Notes under the pieces: model-generated | Told to the model about the DNA's origin: nothing | Databases searched by the model: none | The model's input: the letters and a program-made list of their open reading frames with translations, nothing else | Source of the DNA: Oscillatoria sp. CS-180 | Lineage (GTDB): Bacteria > Cyanobacteriota > Cyanobacteriia > Phormidesmidales > Phormidesmidaceae | Length of the DNA: 64,000 nucleotides | Reading direction: 5' to 3' | Assembly (NCBI RefSeq): GCF_028330965.1 | Contig: NZ_JAQMUB010000067.1 | Location: forward strand, 62,001 to 126,000 | Part shown: positions 17,515-25,801 of the stretch, piece after piece | Layout: every line of letters begins with the position of its first letter | Position numbering within the stretch: the first letter of the stretch is position 1 | Position numbers and translations under genes: made by a program

Positions 17515-20385
17515 TTAGGCAAGTTGCCGTTTTGCCAGTTGTTGAAACAAACCGGGCTGAGAAACCAGTTCTTCAAAATTGCCCTGCTGGACCAAACGGC
17601 CTGCTTCAATGACGTAGATGCGATCAGCGTCGCGAATGGTGCTGAGACGGTGGGCAACAACAACTCGCGTCACGTTGAGATGATTCAGGCTGTCCGTCAC
17701 GATCGCCTGTGTCCGGTTATCCAATGCACTTGTTGCCTCATCCATCAGCATAATCTTGGGATTGACGGCCAGCGATCGCGCAATCAAGAGCCTTTGTCGC
17801 TGTCCCCCTGAGAGGTTGCTGCCGCCCTCGCTGACCACCGTATGCATCTGCATCGGCATGGCGCGAATATCGTCTGCCAATCCGGCTTTTTCTGCTGCAT
17901 CCCAAGCATTTTCCAAAGAAATTAGCGCACCGCCTGCCAAGTTCTCAAAGATAGACCCAGCGCTGAGGCGACTCGTTTGCAGCACAACTCCAAACTGGCG
18001 ACGGACAGCGACTAAATCCAAGCCTGACAGATCCTGTCCGTCATAGTACACGCTGCCGGATTCTGGACTGTCAAATCCCAGCAGCAACCGCATCGCAGTT
18101 GATTTTCCTGACCCCGACGGACCGACTAACGCGATAAATTCTCCAGGTTTAGCGGCAAAGCTAACACTGTCCAGAATTAGCGGACCGTTTGAAGCATAAC
18201 GGAAGCTGACTCGATCCGCCTGAAGGGATCCCGACAGCTGACCTGGGTCGTTTTTGGATAGATTGACTTCAGGCTCAGCGTGAAGAATGGGCTGTGCTCG
18301 CTGCCAGAGCGGCACGATATCTAACAGTTCAACTAGGGTATTGCTGAGGCTGGTTGCCCCTGAGATAAAAATACCGAAGGCAACTGAAAACGCCAGAAAT
18401 TCTCCCGTCGATAGCCCCCCATTCACGGTTGGATCGATGAACTGACTGGCCAACCAAAAGAGAATCAGCGTCGTCAAAATGGGCAGAACTGTGTTGAAAA
18501 CATCAACTGAATCTTCCAATTGCTGCGTGCTTAGAGTGAGTCGAAGTTGTTGCCCATACTGCTGACCCCAGGTAGCAAACGCCCGTTCCTCAGCTCCCGC
18601 AATCCGCAGCTTAGAGACGCCGTTGATGAGCTGTACCAACAACCCATAGAGCTTGCCCTGCATTTCCAACAGCGGACGGTACTTGCGCACTAAAACCAGG
18701 CCAGATGACACTGTGACACCCACAATGACGACGGCAACAACCAGTGCAATTAAGGCAAGAGTTGGGCTGTAGTAAAACAAAAGGCCCAAGTTGAGCAAGG
18801 CAAACGCACCTGACAAGATGCCCTGGAGGGCCGACCCGCTGAGCTTGCGGCGAATAGCACTGATGCTGGAGACTCTTGAGTTGAGGTCTCCTGTTGCATA
18901 TTGGCGGTAGAAGGAGGGCCGCAGCTTCAGCAACCGATCCCAGACCGCAGCCTGCAAATGAGCATCGGAAGCTGTTTCGACTCGTAGAGTTGCGATCGCT
19001 TGAGCCAGCTGAAAAACGGCAGCTCCAAACGCTGCTGCCAGTAACCCAATGCCAATCTGTACCAGCAAAGTACGATCGCCATAAGGCACAACAGTATCAA
19101 CCAGTGCCGCCGTCGCTTGGGGCACCAACATGCCAATCAGCGTGGCAGCGACCCCAGTTAGCACAATAGTGAGCCAATCCTTGGTCTGTCCCCGAAAGGC
19201 AAACGTCAATAGTGACCAGGCGTTGAGGTTGCTAGTCGGTAGAGGACGGTAGAAGATGAAAGCAACCGGATCGAGCGTGTTGGCGATCGCATCCGTCACC
19301 AAGTTGTGCCCTGTGAGTGACTCCTTGGTCTTAGGCTTGACCGGATCAAACAATTCATAGCCCTTATTGCCAGCGGGAAGCAGTGCCACTGGATGACGAT
19401 CTTCTCGCGTATAGGCCACTAAGGGACCACTGTCTTTCTGCCACCATTGGCCTCGTAAGAGAACTCGTCGCAGTCGTAGCTGAGAAGCACGGGCAATCGC
19501 CTCTAGCGGTTCCTTCACACGGGCTGTATTTTCGGACGCCGCCGGCGGTTCAATCCTGACGCCCAAGACATGCCCGACAGCCCCTGCTGCGGCTAAAAGA
19601 GGAGATTCAATATCCCGCCAAGGATCGTCCTGCTCCAAAACGCCAGCTAGCTTGCTGACCACATTTTGAGTGACGTCTTGATTGAGTTGTTGCCGCTGCT
19701 GAAAGCGCCGCAGACTCAATCGCTGACGAAGAGTCTCAATCTGCTCCAACGTCATGAAGAAGTAGATGTGGAGTTGCTTCAGCCCTCGAATCAAGATTTT
19801 ACGGTTCTTGACCTCAGCCGTAGGCCGAATAAAAAACTCAATGTGATCCTGTGCTTGCAAAAACATGCAGTGCCCCAGCGGGAAGCAGCCCAGCTCAGCT
19901 ACTAGAGAGAGCGCTGGATTTCCCATCCAATAAGCTGTTCCCTGCTGCATTCGGACCCAAGACACGTCTCCATCAGGTGGACGACAGACCTGACCAGAGA
20001 CTAAAGAAATATAGTGAATGTCCGGTGTCACTCCGGTCTGAGCCGTATGGGGCATGCCATCAAGTTGTCCGAGCTGATGAATCCAGGGATCGATCAGCTG
20101 TTTAAGGTCGTTGGTGGGGACTGTCGTCTCATCGTCTTCGACTAAGGGGAATGGAGTGACTTCTGAAGGTTCGGAGGCGATCGCCAACAGACCCAAGCCC
20201 GTTTTAGGGCAGACATCAGCGCTGAACAAGGCACCGCCGACCTCTACTACAAATAGAAAGCGGCGACGACCCGCCGGTTTGCCATCTATAAAAGTCGTGG
20301 CAAAGACCGCCATTTTGCCAGAGTCGATCACCCACATTTGGGAGGGTTGGGTGAGTAATAGGGGCTGGTTCGCAGTAACGTGCAT
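17515..20385 (-). CDS. NHLM/NHLP-type peptide export ABC transporter, permease/ATPase subunit
   Basis: The 956-residue protein has a long N-terminal region (about 1-390, including a part resembling a degenerate cNMP-type sensor: LLLTQPSQMWVIDSGKMAVF). Six membrane helices follow (about 395-650), then an ABC ATPase with Walker A at about 755-765 (VGPSGSGKST), signature LSGGQRQRLLIARSL and Walker B IMLMDEATSALD. This architecture defines the second ATPase of NHLM bacteriocin systems (family knowledge: export of ribosomal peptides with Nif11- or nitrile-hydratase-like leaders). It starts 1 bp after the stop of the C39-ABC gene with a strong AGGGAGGAGG site, so the two are made together. It is the last gene of the operon. 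Confidence 0.9.
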   Translation of the reverse strand: MHVTANQPLLLTQPSQMWVIDSGKMAVFATTFIDGKPAGRRRFLFVVEVGGALFSADVCPKTGLGLLAIASEPSEVTPFPLVEDDETTVPTNDLKQLIDPWIHQLGQLDGMPHTAQTGVTPDIHYISLVSGQVCRPPDGDVSWVRMQQGTAYWMGNPALSLVAELGCFPLGHCMFLQAQDHIEFFIRPTAEVKNRKILIRGLKQLHIYFFMTLEQIETLRQRLSLRRFQQRQQLNQDVTQNVVSKLAGVLEQDDPWRDIESPLLAAAGAVGHVLGVRIEPPAASENTARVKEPLEAIARASQLRLRRVLLRGQWWQKDSGPLVAYTREDRHPVALLPAGNKGYELFDPVKPKTKESLTGHNLVTDAIANTLDPVAFIFYRPLPTSNLNAWSLLTFAFRGQTKDWLTIVLTGVAATLIGMLVPQATAALVDTVVPYGDRTLLVQIGIGLLAAAFGAAVFQLAQAIATLRVETASDAHLQAAVWDRLLKLRPSFYRQYATGDLNSRVSSISAIRRKLSGSALQGILSGAFALLNLGLLFYYSPTLALIALVVAVVIVGVTVSSGLVLVRKYRPLLEMQGKLYGLLVQLINGVSKLRIAGAEERAFATWGQQYGQQLRLTLSTQQLEDSVDVFNTVLPILTTLILFWLASQFIDPTVNGGLSTGEFLAFSVAFGIFISGATSLSNTLVELLDIVPLWQRAQPILHAEPEVNLSKNDPGQLSGSLQADRVSFRYASNGPLILDSVSFAAKPGEFIALVGPSGSGKSTAMRLLLGFDSPESGSVYYDGQDLSGLDLVAVRRQFGVVLQTSRLSAGSIFENLAGGALISLENAWDAAEKAGLADDIRAMPMQMHTVVSEGGSNLSGGQRQRLLIARSLAVNPKIMLMDEATSALDNRTQAIVTDSLNHLNVTRVVVAHRLSTIRDADRIYVIEAGRLVQQGNFEELVSQPGLFQQLAKRQLA

Positions 20386-20386
20386 G

Positions 20387-22633
20387 TCATCCTCCTCCCT
20401 GTTGAATCAATTGCTGGTACCGTCCCCCTTCTTCCCACAGGCTTTGGTGAGTGCCGCGCTGGACGATTTTTCCCCGGTCAAGCACGAGAATCTCGTCGCA
20501 GTCTCGAATGGTGCTGAGACGGTGGGCCACGATGATGCAGGTGCATCCCCGGCGGCGTAGATTTTGGTCAATACGCTTTTCCGTTTCGGTATCGAGAGCA
20601 CTCGTCGCCTCATCGAGAATCAGAATCGACGGGTTGCCGACTAGGGCACGGGCAATCTCAAGCCGCTGTCGCTGGCCACCGCTCAAGTTTGAAGCCCCTT
20701 CCAAAAGCTGAGCATCATACCCGTTGGGCTGAGCGACGATGACATCTGCGATCGCGGCATCCTGAGCTGCTTTATGGATGTCGGCAGTGGGAATTGTTGT
20801 GTCCCAAAGCGTCAGATTGTCTCGAATTGGACCTTCGAAAATCAAAATGTCCTGTTCGATTACCGCAATGGAGTTCGTCAATACGTTGCGAGGGATCTGA
20901 CTACGGGGAATATTGTCAAAGCAAATGTCGCCTGATCGCGGCTCATACAGTCCCGCAATCACCTTTGCCAAAGTAGACTTGCCGGAACCACTGCCGCCCA
21001 CAAACGCCACTCGCTGCCCAGGTTGAATCGAAAGGTTGAGATTCTCAATCAAGGGAGCTTCTAGCGGATGGTAACCAAAGGAAATGTTCTTGAGGGTGAC
21101 AGAGCCAACGAGGCGGTGAGGGACGGAGGGATGAAGGGATAGGGCTGTGGGAATTGAGGTTTCGGATGTCGTGGGTTCCTCAGAGCTGTCTTTCGGTTGT
21201 CTCGGGTCCTGAAGCTGTCTATCAACATCGTTGGCGAGTACGTCGTTGAGGCGCTGTAGATTACCCTGCAGGGTTTGTAGGGTACTGGCAAACCGGACGA
21301 GGCGATTAACGGGGCGCTGAAAGCTCACCATCAGCAGTTGAAAGGCGACAAGCATCCCGATACTAAGTTCACCGTTGATGACGCGCCAACCGCCAACAAC
21401 CAAAAGAGCCAAATTACTGAGGGCGGAGAGGAGGGAGGGCAAAATGCCGAGCGTTTGGTTGGTCAGGCCGAGGGCTTGTTGGGCATTGATGGCTTTGGTG
21501 TAGTAGCCTGCCCAGCGAGCGAAGAAGTCAGACTCCAACCCTGAGGCTTTGATCGTTTCAATGCTCTGAAGACCCGCGATCGCTACCCCTGCGGCCTTAC
21601 CCTGATCTTGAGACAGTCGCAGATTGGCATCCGTTCGTTGGCGACCAATCCACTGCAAAACCACCACGTTAACAATGGCAAACCCAACGGTGATTGCCGT
21701 CAGCAGCAAGTCATACTGGGCCATTGCCAGCATATAGAACAGCAATAATAAAAAACTGATCACTGTTGTCGTGAGTCGTCCGGAGAGAACAGCCGCGACC
21801 TCATCGTTCAGGCGAATCCGGTTCGCAATTTCTCCAGCAAACCGCTGGGCATAGAAACCGACTGGAAGGCGCAGGACGTGCCAGACAAAGCGACTGGTCA
21901 TGCCAACGGCTAGTTTGACCCGTAGCGATCGCAGATATTGTCGCTGAAGTGCTGTCAGCCAGCCCTGAGTAACGGCGATTATTAGCAGACCCAGCAGCAA
22001 ATAGGGCACCCACTCCAACCGGCCACCTACTAGGACAGAATCGACAAACACGCGACTCAGCGCCGGCAGCACCAGCGCCGGCAGCACCAGAAAGAGACCT
22101 GCGATGATTGCCAGCAGTAACGCCCCTTTGGAGGTTTGCAGACGACCCCAGAGCGATCGCACTAAGTTTTCCGTCTGTCCACCGGGTTGAAATGATGCCT
22201 CTGGCTCAAATGTGAGGGCGACACCTGTATACCCCTCGTCAAACTCTTCATGGGTAATCCGACGCGGCCCCGTTGCTGGGTCATTCAGGTAGACCCATTG
22301 AGGAGTAAACCCCTCGACGACTAGAAAGTGATTGAAGTGCCAGAACACAATGAACGGGGGCGGCAATAACATGACCCGCTCTAGGCTCTTTTTAAACCCC
22401 TTAGCATCCAGGCCATAGCTGCGAGCGGCTTTGAGCAGACTGGCTGCGGTAACCCCATCCCGTGATACTCCACAAGTTTGCCTCAATTGGGCTAGCGGTA
22501 CGGTTCTACCGTGATAGCCCAGGATGGTCCCTAATGCCGCTGCCCCACATTCCACTGCCTCCATTTGCAGCACGGTGGGCGTTTTGACCCGCTTAGAAGA
22601 AGAACGAACGGCTTGTTTTGGAAAAATCAGCAT
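20387..22633 (-). CDS. NHLM/NHLP-type peptide export ABC transporter with C39 leader peptidase
   Basis: The 748-residue protein begins with a C39 cysteine peptidase that has a complete triad: C29 (VECGAAALG), H102 (NHFLVVEGF) and D118 (YLNDPATGP). Six membrane helices (about 170-470) and an ATPase domain follow, with Walker A at about 540-550 (VGGSGSGKST), LSGGQRQRLEIARAL and ILDEATSALD. C39 transporters cut leaders directly after a Gly-Gly motif while pumping the core peptide out. A matching Gly-Gly peptide gene lies at 24519-24689, which makes it the obvious candidate substrate (inference). The gene is 22 bp behind the adaptor gene and 1 bp ahead of the second ABC gene, so these form a tight operon. 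Confidence 0.93.
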   Translation of the reverse strand: MLIFPKQAVRSSSKRVKTPTVLQMEAVECGAAALGTILGYHGRTVPLAQLRQTCGVSRDGVTAASLLKAARSYGLDAKGFKKSLERVMLLPPPFIVFWHFNHFLVVEGFTPQWVYLNDPATGPRRITHEEFDEGYTGVALTFEPEASFQPGGQTENLVRSLWGRLQTSKGALLLAIIAGLFLVLPALVLPALSRVFVDSVLVGGRLEWVPYLLLGLLIIAVTQGWLTALQRQYLRSLRVKLAVGMTSRFVWHVLRLPVGFYAQRFAGEIANRIRLNDEVAAVLSGRLTTTVISFLLLLFYMLAMAQYDLLLTAITVGFAIVNVVVLQWIGRQRTDANLRLSQDQGKAAGVAIAGLQSIETIKASGLESDFFARWAGYYTKAINAQQALGLTNQTLGILPSLLSALSNLALLVVGGWRVINGELSIGMLVAFQLLMVSFQRPVNRLVRFASTLQTLQGNLQRLNDVLANDVDRQLQDPRQPKDSSEEPTTSETSIPTALSLHPSVPHRLVGSVTLKNISFGYHPLEAPLIENLNLSIQPGQRVAFVGGSGSGKSTLAKVIAGLYEPRSGDICFDNIPRSQIPRNVLTNSIAVIEQDILIFEGPIRDNLTLWDTTIPTADIHKAAQDAAIADVIVAQPNGYDAQLLEGASNLSGGQRQRLEIARALVGNPSILILDEATSALDTETEKRIDQNLRRRGCTCIIVAHRLSTIRDCDEILVLDRGKIVQRGTHQSLWEEGGRYQQLIQQGGG

Positions 22634-22655
22634 GACAGCGACCCTAAAACCAGGC

Positions 22656-23231
22656 TTAACGGTCTAGAAATGGGAACACGAAGGCGATGGGAGCGCGTTC
22701 TTCAAGGGTGATGCGTCCCTGCACTCTAACCCCAGCAACGATAGTGTTGGGTGGCATGGCGCTGTCCATCGGGGAAAGCTGAGCCAAAACTTCTAGTCGT
22801 CCGTCCTCCCGAGTTTCTGATTCCAGTTCAACTTGACGGGCCTGCTCAAGCGTTAGCGCAGGCGATTCCAAAACCTCTACAATTTCGGCCTGGAGTCCCG
22901 GCTCGTTGTAAATCAGTAGCGTTTCAGGCGTGAGAACGACAGGCATGCCCGGACGAAACTGACCTCGATAGCGATTGTCAAAGTGTAGAAGGGCCACTAG
23001 ATGACCTGTGTCTTGCTCGTCTTGGACTAACATGCCACGACCGTTTGTCGTGATGGGAATGCGTCCTATCCAACTCCAGATCAGCCCTATTCCCAGCAAC
23101 AGGCACAATGCGCCCAAGGGCAGCCAAGTCCTCAAGTTGACAATGGTCATCAACTCGTCTAACCGTTCTGGAGAGGACAGCCGTTCTAGAGATTCCTGAC
23201 GGAACAGATCGTTTGCTTTCTCGTCAGCCAT
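22656..23231 (-). CDS. short HlyD-like adaptor of the NHLM-type exporter
   Basis: The start at the ATG 23231 gives 191 residues (MADEKANDLFRQESLERLSS) and overlaps the upstream gene by 8 bp. A frame open to 23414 would add 61 residues, but these lie wholly inside the upstream gene and look like nonsense. Features are the typical N-terminal FRQESLERLSSPERLDELM motif of NHLM secretion proteins, one membrane helix (about 35-55), and a beta-barrel-like tail (GRITLEERAPIAFVFPF). Family members usually have about 400 residues, with a lipoyl/coiled-coil hairpin between helix and barrel. That middle part is missing here. The protein may still link the transporter to the periplasm, but it is too short to reach the outer membrane in the usual way. 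Confidence 0.8.
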   Translation of the reverse strand: MADEKANDLFRQESLERLSSPERLDELMTIVNLRTWLPLGALCLLLGIGLIWSWIGRIPITTNGRGMLVQDEQDTGHLVALLHFDNRYRGQFRPGMPVVLTPETLLIYNEPGLQAEIVEVLESPALTLEQARQVELESETREDGRLEVLAQLSPMDSAMPPNTIVAGVRVQGRITLEERAPIAFVFPFLDR

Positions 23232-24276
23232 CTTGCGTAACTCCCAGTTGCGACAGCATCCAGTTGAATTTCTTAGCCCCTTCAGACATTTGCTGTAAGT
23301 CTTCCATGTCGAGCTCTTCGTCATGTTCCTCAATATCTGGAGGTCCAGCGTCTGAGTGAGGGTCAACCAGGCGAGTGCTAACCGTGTGCAGCAGTTCCAG
23401 AATCTCGATCGCAATCAGGCGATAGAACCGAGACGCAAAGCTATTGTCTGCCTGTAGTTTCGTCACGAGCGTCTGACGAGGAACCGCGTAAACAAGAGAC
23501 TCTTTGACAGCACGAATCGTCACAGGCAAGGGGCGAAAGTCCAAAAATGAGATAATGCCTGGCATACTTCCCTTTGAGAGGGTGGCAAAAGCTTTCTGGT
23601 CGCGAGTACTGTTTTCTAATCCCGAAAAGCACAAGTAGAGGGGATTGAATTTGCCCCCTGGAGAGGATATCGACATTTGCCCGTCGAGTAGAACATAAAG
23701 AGCGTCCACGGGGCGTCCTGCCTGCAAAAGCACTTTGTCGGCGGCGATCGCCTCTGTCGCACCAAACGAAGCCAGCCAATCAACGTCGCTATCCCGTAAC
23801 TCTCCGAAGACAGAGAGCACCTCTTTGACAGACCGCTCCCCCCAAAATCGAATCCGTTCAGGGTCTTCAAAGATGCGGCGCAATCGATCAGACAGCATAA
23901 TGGCGATTGCTCGGTGAAAGTGAGCGGCAAAGGCAATATCTTCCCGCAATTTTGCCTGCAATTCACTCACCGACATCGACATCACTAAAGAGGGTTCTGC
24001 CGTTGTTATGCAGTTAATTTCTGGCCTACCAAACAAAGGGCCAATACCAACAATTTCACCCTGAGTAAGCTGACCTATTGAAGTCTTTTGGGCATGAGAA
24101 TCAACAAAAGGCACAAAGCTTAAGTCAAACTTTCCTTCTATCAAGACGTAGATTGAATCAGTACCGTTACGGGAATCCAAGAGTTGATGACCTTCTGGAA
24201 TATGCGATCGCTTCCCATGGGTGATCATCCAGTCCAAGTCTGTATTGCTCAACTCTTGCAGCAAAGTATCTGTCAT
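23224..24276 (-). CDS. protein with two cyclic-nucleotide-binding-like domains, first gene of the exporter operon
   Basis: The 350-residue protein has two Crp-type beta-barrel domains at about 10-125 and 165-300. The motifs are IPEGHQLLDSRNGTDSIYVLIEGKF and VLLQAGRPVDALYVLLDGQM. An acidic C-terminal tail (EEHDEELDMEDLQQ) follows. There is no DNA-binding helix-turn-helix, so it is not a CRP-like transcription factor; it probably senses a ligand and acts on partner proteins. cNMP-binding proteins often accompany NHLM exporters in cyanobacteria (family knowledge). Neither domain shows an intact phosphate-binding cassette with the usual RxA, so nucleotide binding is doubtful. The ATG at 24276 is chosen over a TTG at 24279. 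Confidence 0.82.
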   Translation of the reverse strand: MTDTLLQELSNTDLDWMITHGKRSHIPEGHQLLDSRNGTDSIYVLIEGKFDLSFVPFVDSHAQKTSIGQLTQGEIVGIGPLFGRPEINCITTAEPSLVMSMSVSELQAKLREDIAFAAHFHRAIAIMLSDRLRRIFEDPERIRFWGERSVKEVLSVFGELRDSDVDWLASFGATEAIAADKVLLQAGRPVDALYVLLDGQMSISSPGGKFNPLYLCFSGLENSTRDQKAFATLSKGSMPGIISFLDFRPLPVTIRAVKESLVYAVPRQTLVTKLQADNSFASRFYRLIAIEILELLHTVSTRLVDPHSDAGPPDIEEHDEELDMEDLQQMSEGAKKFNWMLSQLGVTQDG

Positions 24277-24518
24277 CAAATAAAGTTGGGTGTGACTTGC
24301 ACAAGTATAGAAGTAAAAAGCGGAATGTTTCGCAACCTAATGAAAAAAGCAATCTTCTACAACAAAAGTCGCTACTGACTGTGATCCATCAACAGAGAAT
24401 ATCCCAAAGCATACATAAAATCGGGTTTTATCATAATTTAGAGAGCTATTTTTTCAGGCAGACAATTTTGATGAGTATGCCTATCTTTATAAATGTATTT
24501 TGTTTGGAGAAAATATAG

Positions 24519-24689
24519 ATGACTGAGCAAGCTAAGAAAGATGCCAATCCAAAAGGTGAACAGCTTTCGGATGATCAGCTAAAAGATGTTTCCGGTGGTG
24601 TAAATTTTGATGAGCTTCGCCGCGAAAATTTAGACAAAGATGCAACAAACTTTGATGAGCTTCGCCGTGAAAATCTAGACAAAGACTAG
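24519..24689 (+). CDS. double-glycine leader peptide with two identical 13-residue core repeats
   Basis: This short gene encodes 56 residues. Its ATG follows TTTGGAGAAAATATAG, a good ribosome site. The leader GEQLSDDQLKDVSGG (13-27) fits the double-glycine consensus (LS..EL..VSGG) cut by C39 transporters. The predicted core of 29 residues is V, NFDELRRENLDKD, AT, NFDELRRENLDKD. It is strongly charged, has no Cys, Ser or aromatic residue other than Phe, and each 13-mer has a net charge of about -2. The gene is divergent from the exporter operon across 242 bp. No lanthipeptide, YcaO, ATP-grasp, radical-SAM or peptidase gene is nearby, so the peptide may be exported unmodified or be modified by a distant enzyme. 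Possible roles are a signal peptide or a bacteriocin; sequence alone cannot decide. I do not recognise a named family for the core. Confidence 0.85.
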   Translation: MTEQAKKDANPKGEQLSDDQLKDVSGGVNFDELRRENLDKDATNFDELRRENLDKD

Positions 24690-24734
24690 TCATTGATTGT
24701 TGATTTCTAGTTTATAGTCACAGCTATGTGATGC

Positions 24735-24766
24735 AGGCTCTCTGGTAACGGGGAGCCTAAATTTTT
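24735..24766 (+). terminator. Rho-independent terminator of the leader-peptide gene
   Basis: AGGCTCTC and GGGAGCCT form an 8-bp stem with one G-U pair around an 8-base loop, followed by AAATTTTT. It begins 45 bp after the peptide stop codon, so the peptide gene is probably a single-gene transcript. Confidence 0.8.
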
Positions 24767-25024
24767 GAGGAATTTCTAAGTTTCACTTGATTAAAAGGCT
24801 TTGGAAGTCGCAGTGCTATAGCTTGCTTTCTTATCGTAGCTAATTCGTTGCTACTTGAGTTTTATTAGTTGATTAGTATACTTCGAAGCTAATAATCAAT
24901 ATTGAAATTGGTCTGATAGTGAATGAAACTCTAATAAAGTAACTATTTCGGTTCTTTTATGGACTTTGAATGTATCAAGCTTGGTGTGCTTAACTCCTTT
25001 TGAATCAGTCATCTGCACACCATG

Positions 25025-25056
25025 ACTCCAGTCCTTAAGACTGGAGTTTTCTTTTC
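25025..25056 (+). terminator. second plus-strand Rho-independent terminator
   Basis: ACTCCAGTC and GACTGGAGT form a perfect 9-bp stem around CTTAA, followed by TTTTCTTTTC. It lies just before the 3' end of the convergent DM13 gene and would stop leftover plus-strand transcription there. Confidence 0.85.
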
Positions 25057-25080
25057 ATGTGGTTATGGAATAACAATAGT

Positions 25081-25587
25081 TTACGCCTTTTTGACAATAG
25101 GCATATACCCCATTGTGGTGTTTAGCTCAGGGCACCAGATGACAACTGAGGAATATTGATACAGATCAATCGAGGACGGCAGAGGATAGCGATGCTGGCC
25201 TGAACTCTTTTCAAGATCTCCGACCTTTAAATGGCGATCGCTCTGATAAACAAAAGTTGAGTCGGGTTCCGCAGCAGTATCCAGAATGAGTATCAATCTT
25301 GGCATCTGTGCCGGTGTGTTGAGCGAATGATAAAACTCAAGAAAAGTTTGACCGTTTTCTTGAACAATCTGGGCTTGAGCAGGATTTTCTGATGCGACGT
25401 CCATTAGCTTGTATGCCCTGACCAGCGTTTTGGGTTCAGAATCCATCAGCGTATCCGTCAGTGCCATCTTATACAGCGGCTGAACAGGACGTGTAGGGCC
25501 AGAGGACAATATGCTGTTGGCTAAGACTAGCGCCGGCGTCACGCCAGCAAGAATGCTATAGGCGATAAAAGAGAGTCGCACAGTCAC
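25081..25587 (-). CDS. DM13-domain exported protein
   Basis: The 168-residue protein starts with GTG (AAGGAATT upstream) and has an N-terminal signal or anchor (about 5-28). The body fits a DM13 domain: the segment PRLILILDTAAEPD and the ending YSSVVIWCPELNTTMGYMPI with the conserved single Cys in VVIWC. DM13 domains are thought to take part in redox reactions at the cell surface (domain knowledge). The hydrophobic start suggests a periplasmic or membrane-anchored place. The gene stands alone, convergent with the leader-peptide gene, and I see no functional link to the exporter. Confidence 0.82.
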   Translation of the reverse strand: MTVRLSFIAYSILAGVTPALVLANSILSSGPTRPVQPLYKMALTDTLMDSEPKTLVRAYKLMDVASENPAQAQIVQENGQTFLEFYHSLNTPAQMPRLILILDTAAEPDSTFVYQSDRHLKVGDLEKSSGQHRYPLPSSIDLYQYSSVVIWCPELNTTMGYMPIVKKA

Positions 25588-25722
25588 AATTCCTTAAAAG
25601 TCAGTCATCTATCGTCATGTTCTCTGACGTGCCTGATGCTGTCCTGATGAAGAGTTTAGAGTTTTGCCTGGAAAAACTCAGCAGAAAACCCCTGTGCTCT
25701 CAGGAGAGATTCAGTCAAGACG

Positions 25723-25761
25723 ATGGCTCGGTCAACCAGGAGAACTGATTAACCGAGCCAT
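25723..25761 (-). terminator. stem-loop downstream of the dienelactone hydrolase gene
   Basis: ATGGCTCGGTCAA at 25723 and TTAACCGAGCCAT at 25749 pair at 12 of 13 positions around a 13-base loop. It lies 40 bp past the stop of the minus-strand gene at 25802. No clear T-run follows on that strand, so it may protect the 3' end or act as a weak terminator. Confidence 0.55.
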
Positions 25762-25801
25762 GCTTGATAAGTGCGACCACCTGCTATGAGTGCAACACCT
25801 G

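Larger units (their letters stand above)
24690..25080. other. spacer downstream of the peptide gene, with two terminators
   Basis: The 391 bp contain two plus-strand stem-loops (24735-24766 and 25025-25056) and AT-rich DNA between them. No second leader peptide or other short gene was found. A plus-strand transcript of the peptide gene would be ended by the first stem. Confidence 0.6.

Noticed and set aside
23232-23414. Longer start for the HlyD-like adaptor
   Set aside because: The extra 61 residues lie wholly inside the cNMP-domain gene and look like an out-of-frame translation. The family start FRQESLERLSS begins just after the ATG at 23231.
24291-24303. CRP-like site TGTGACTTGCACA between the peptide gene and the exporter operon
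   Set aside because: The half sites are separated by three bases fewer than the CRP consensus, and the match is only partial. I cannot support a CRP site.
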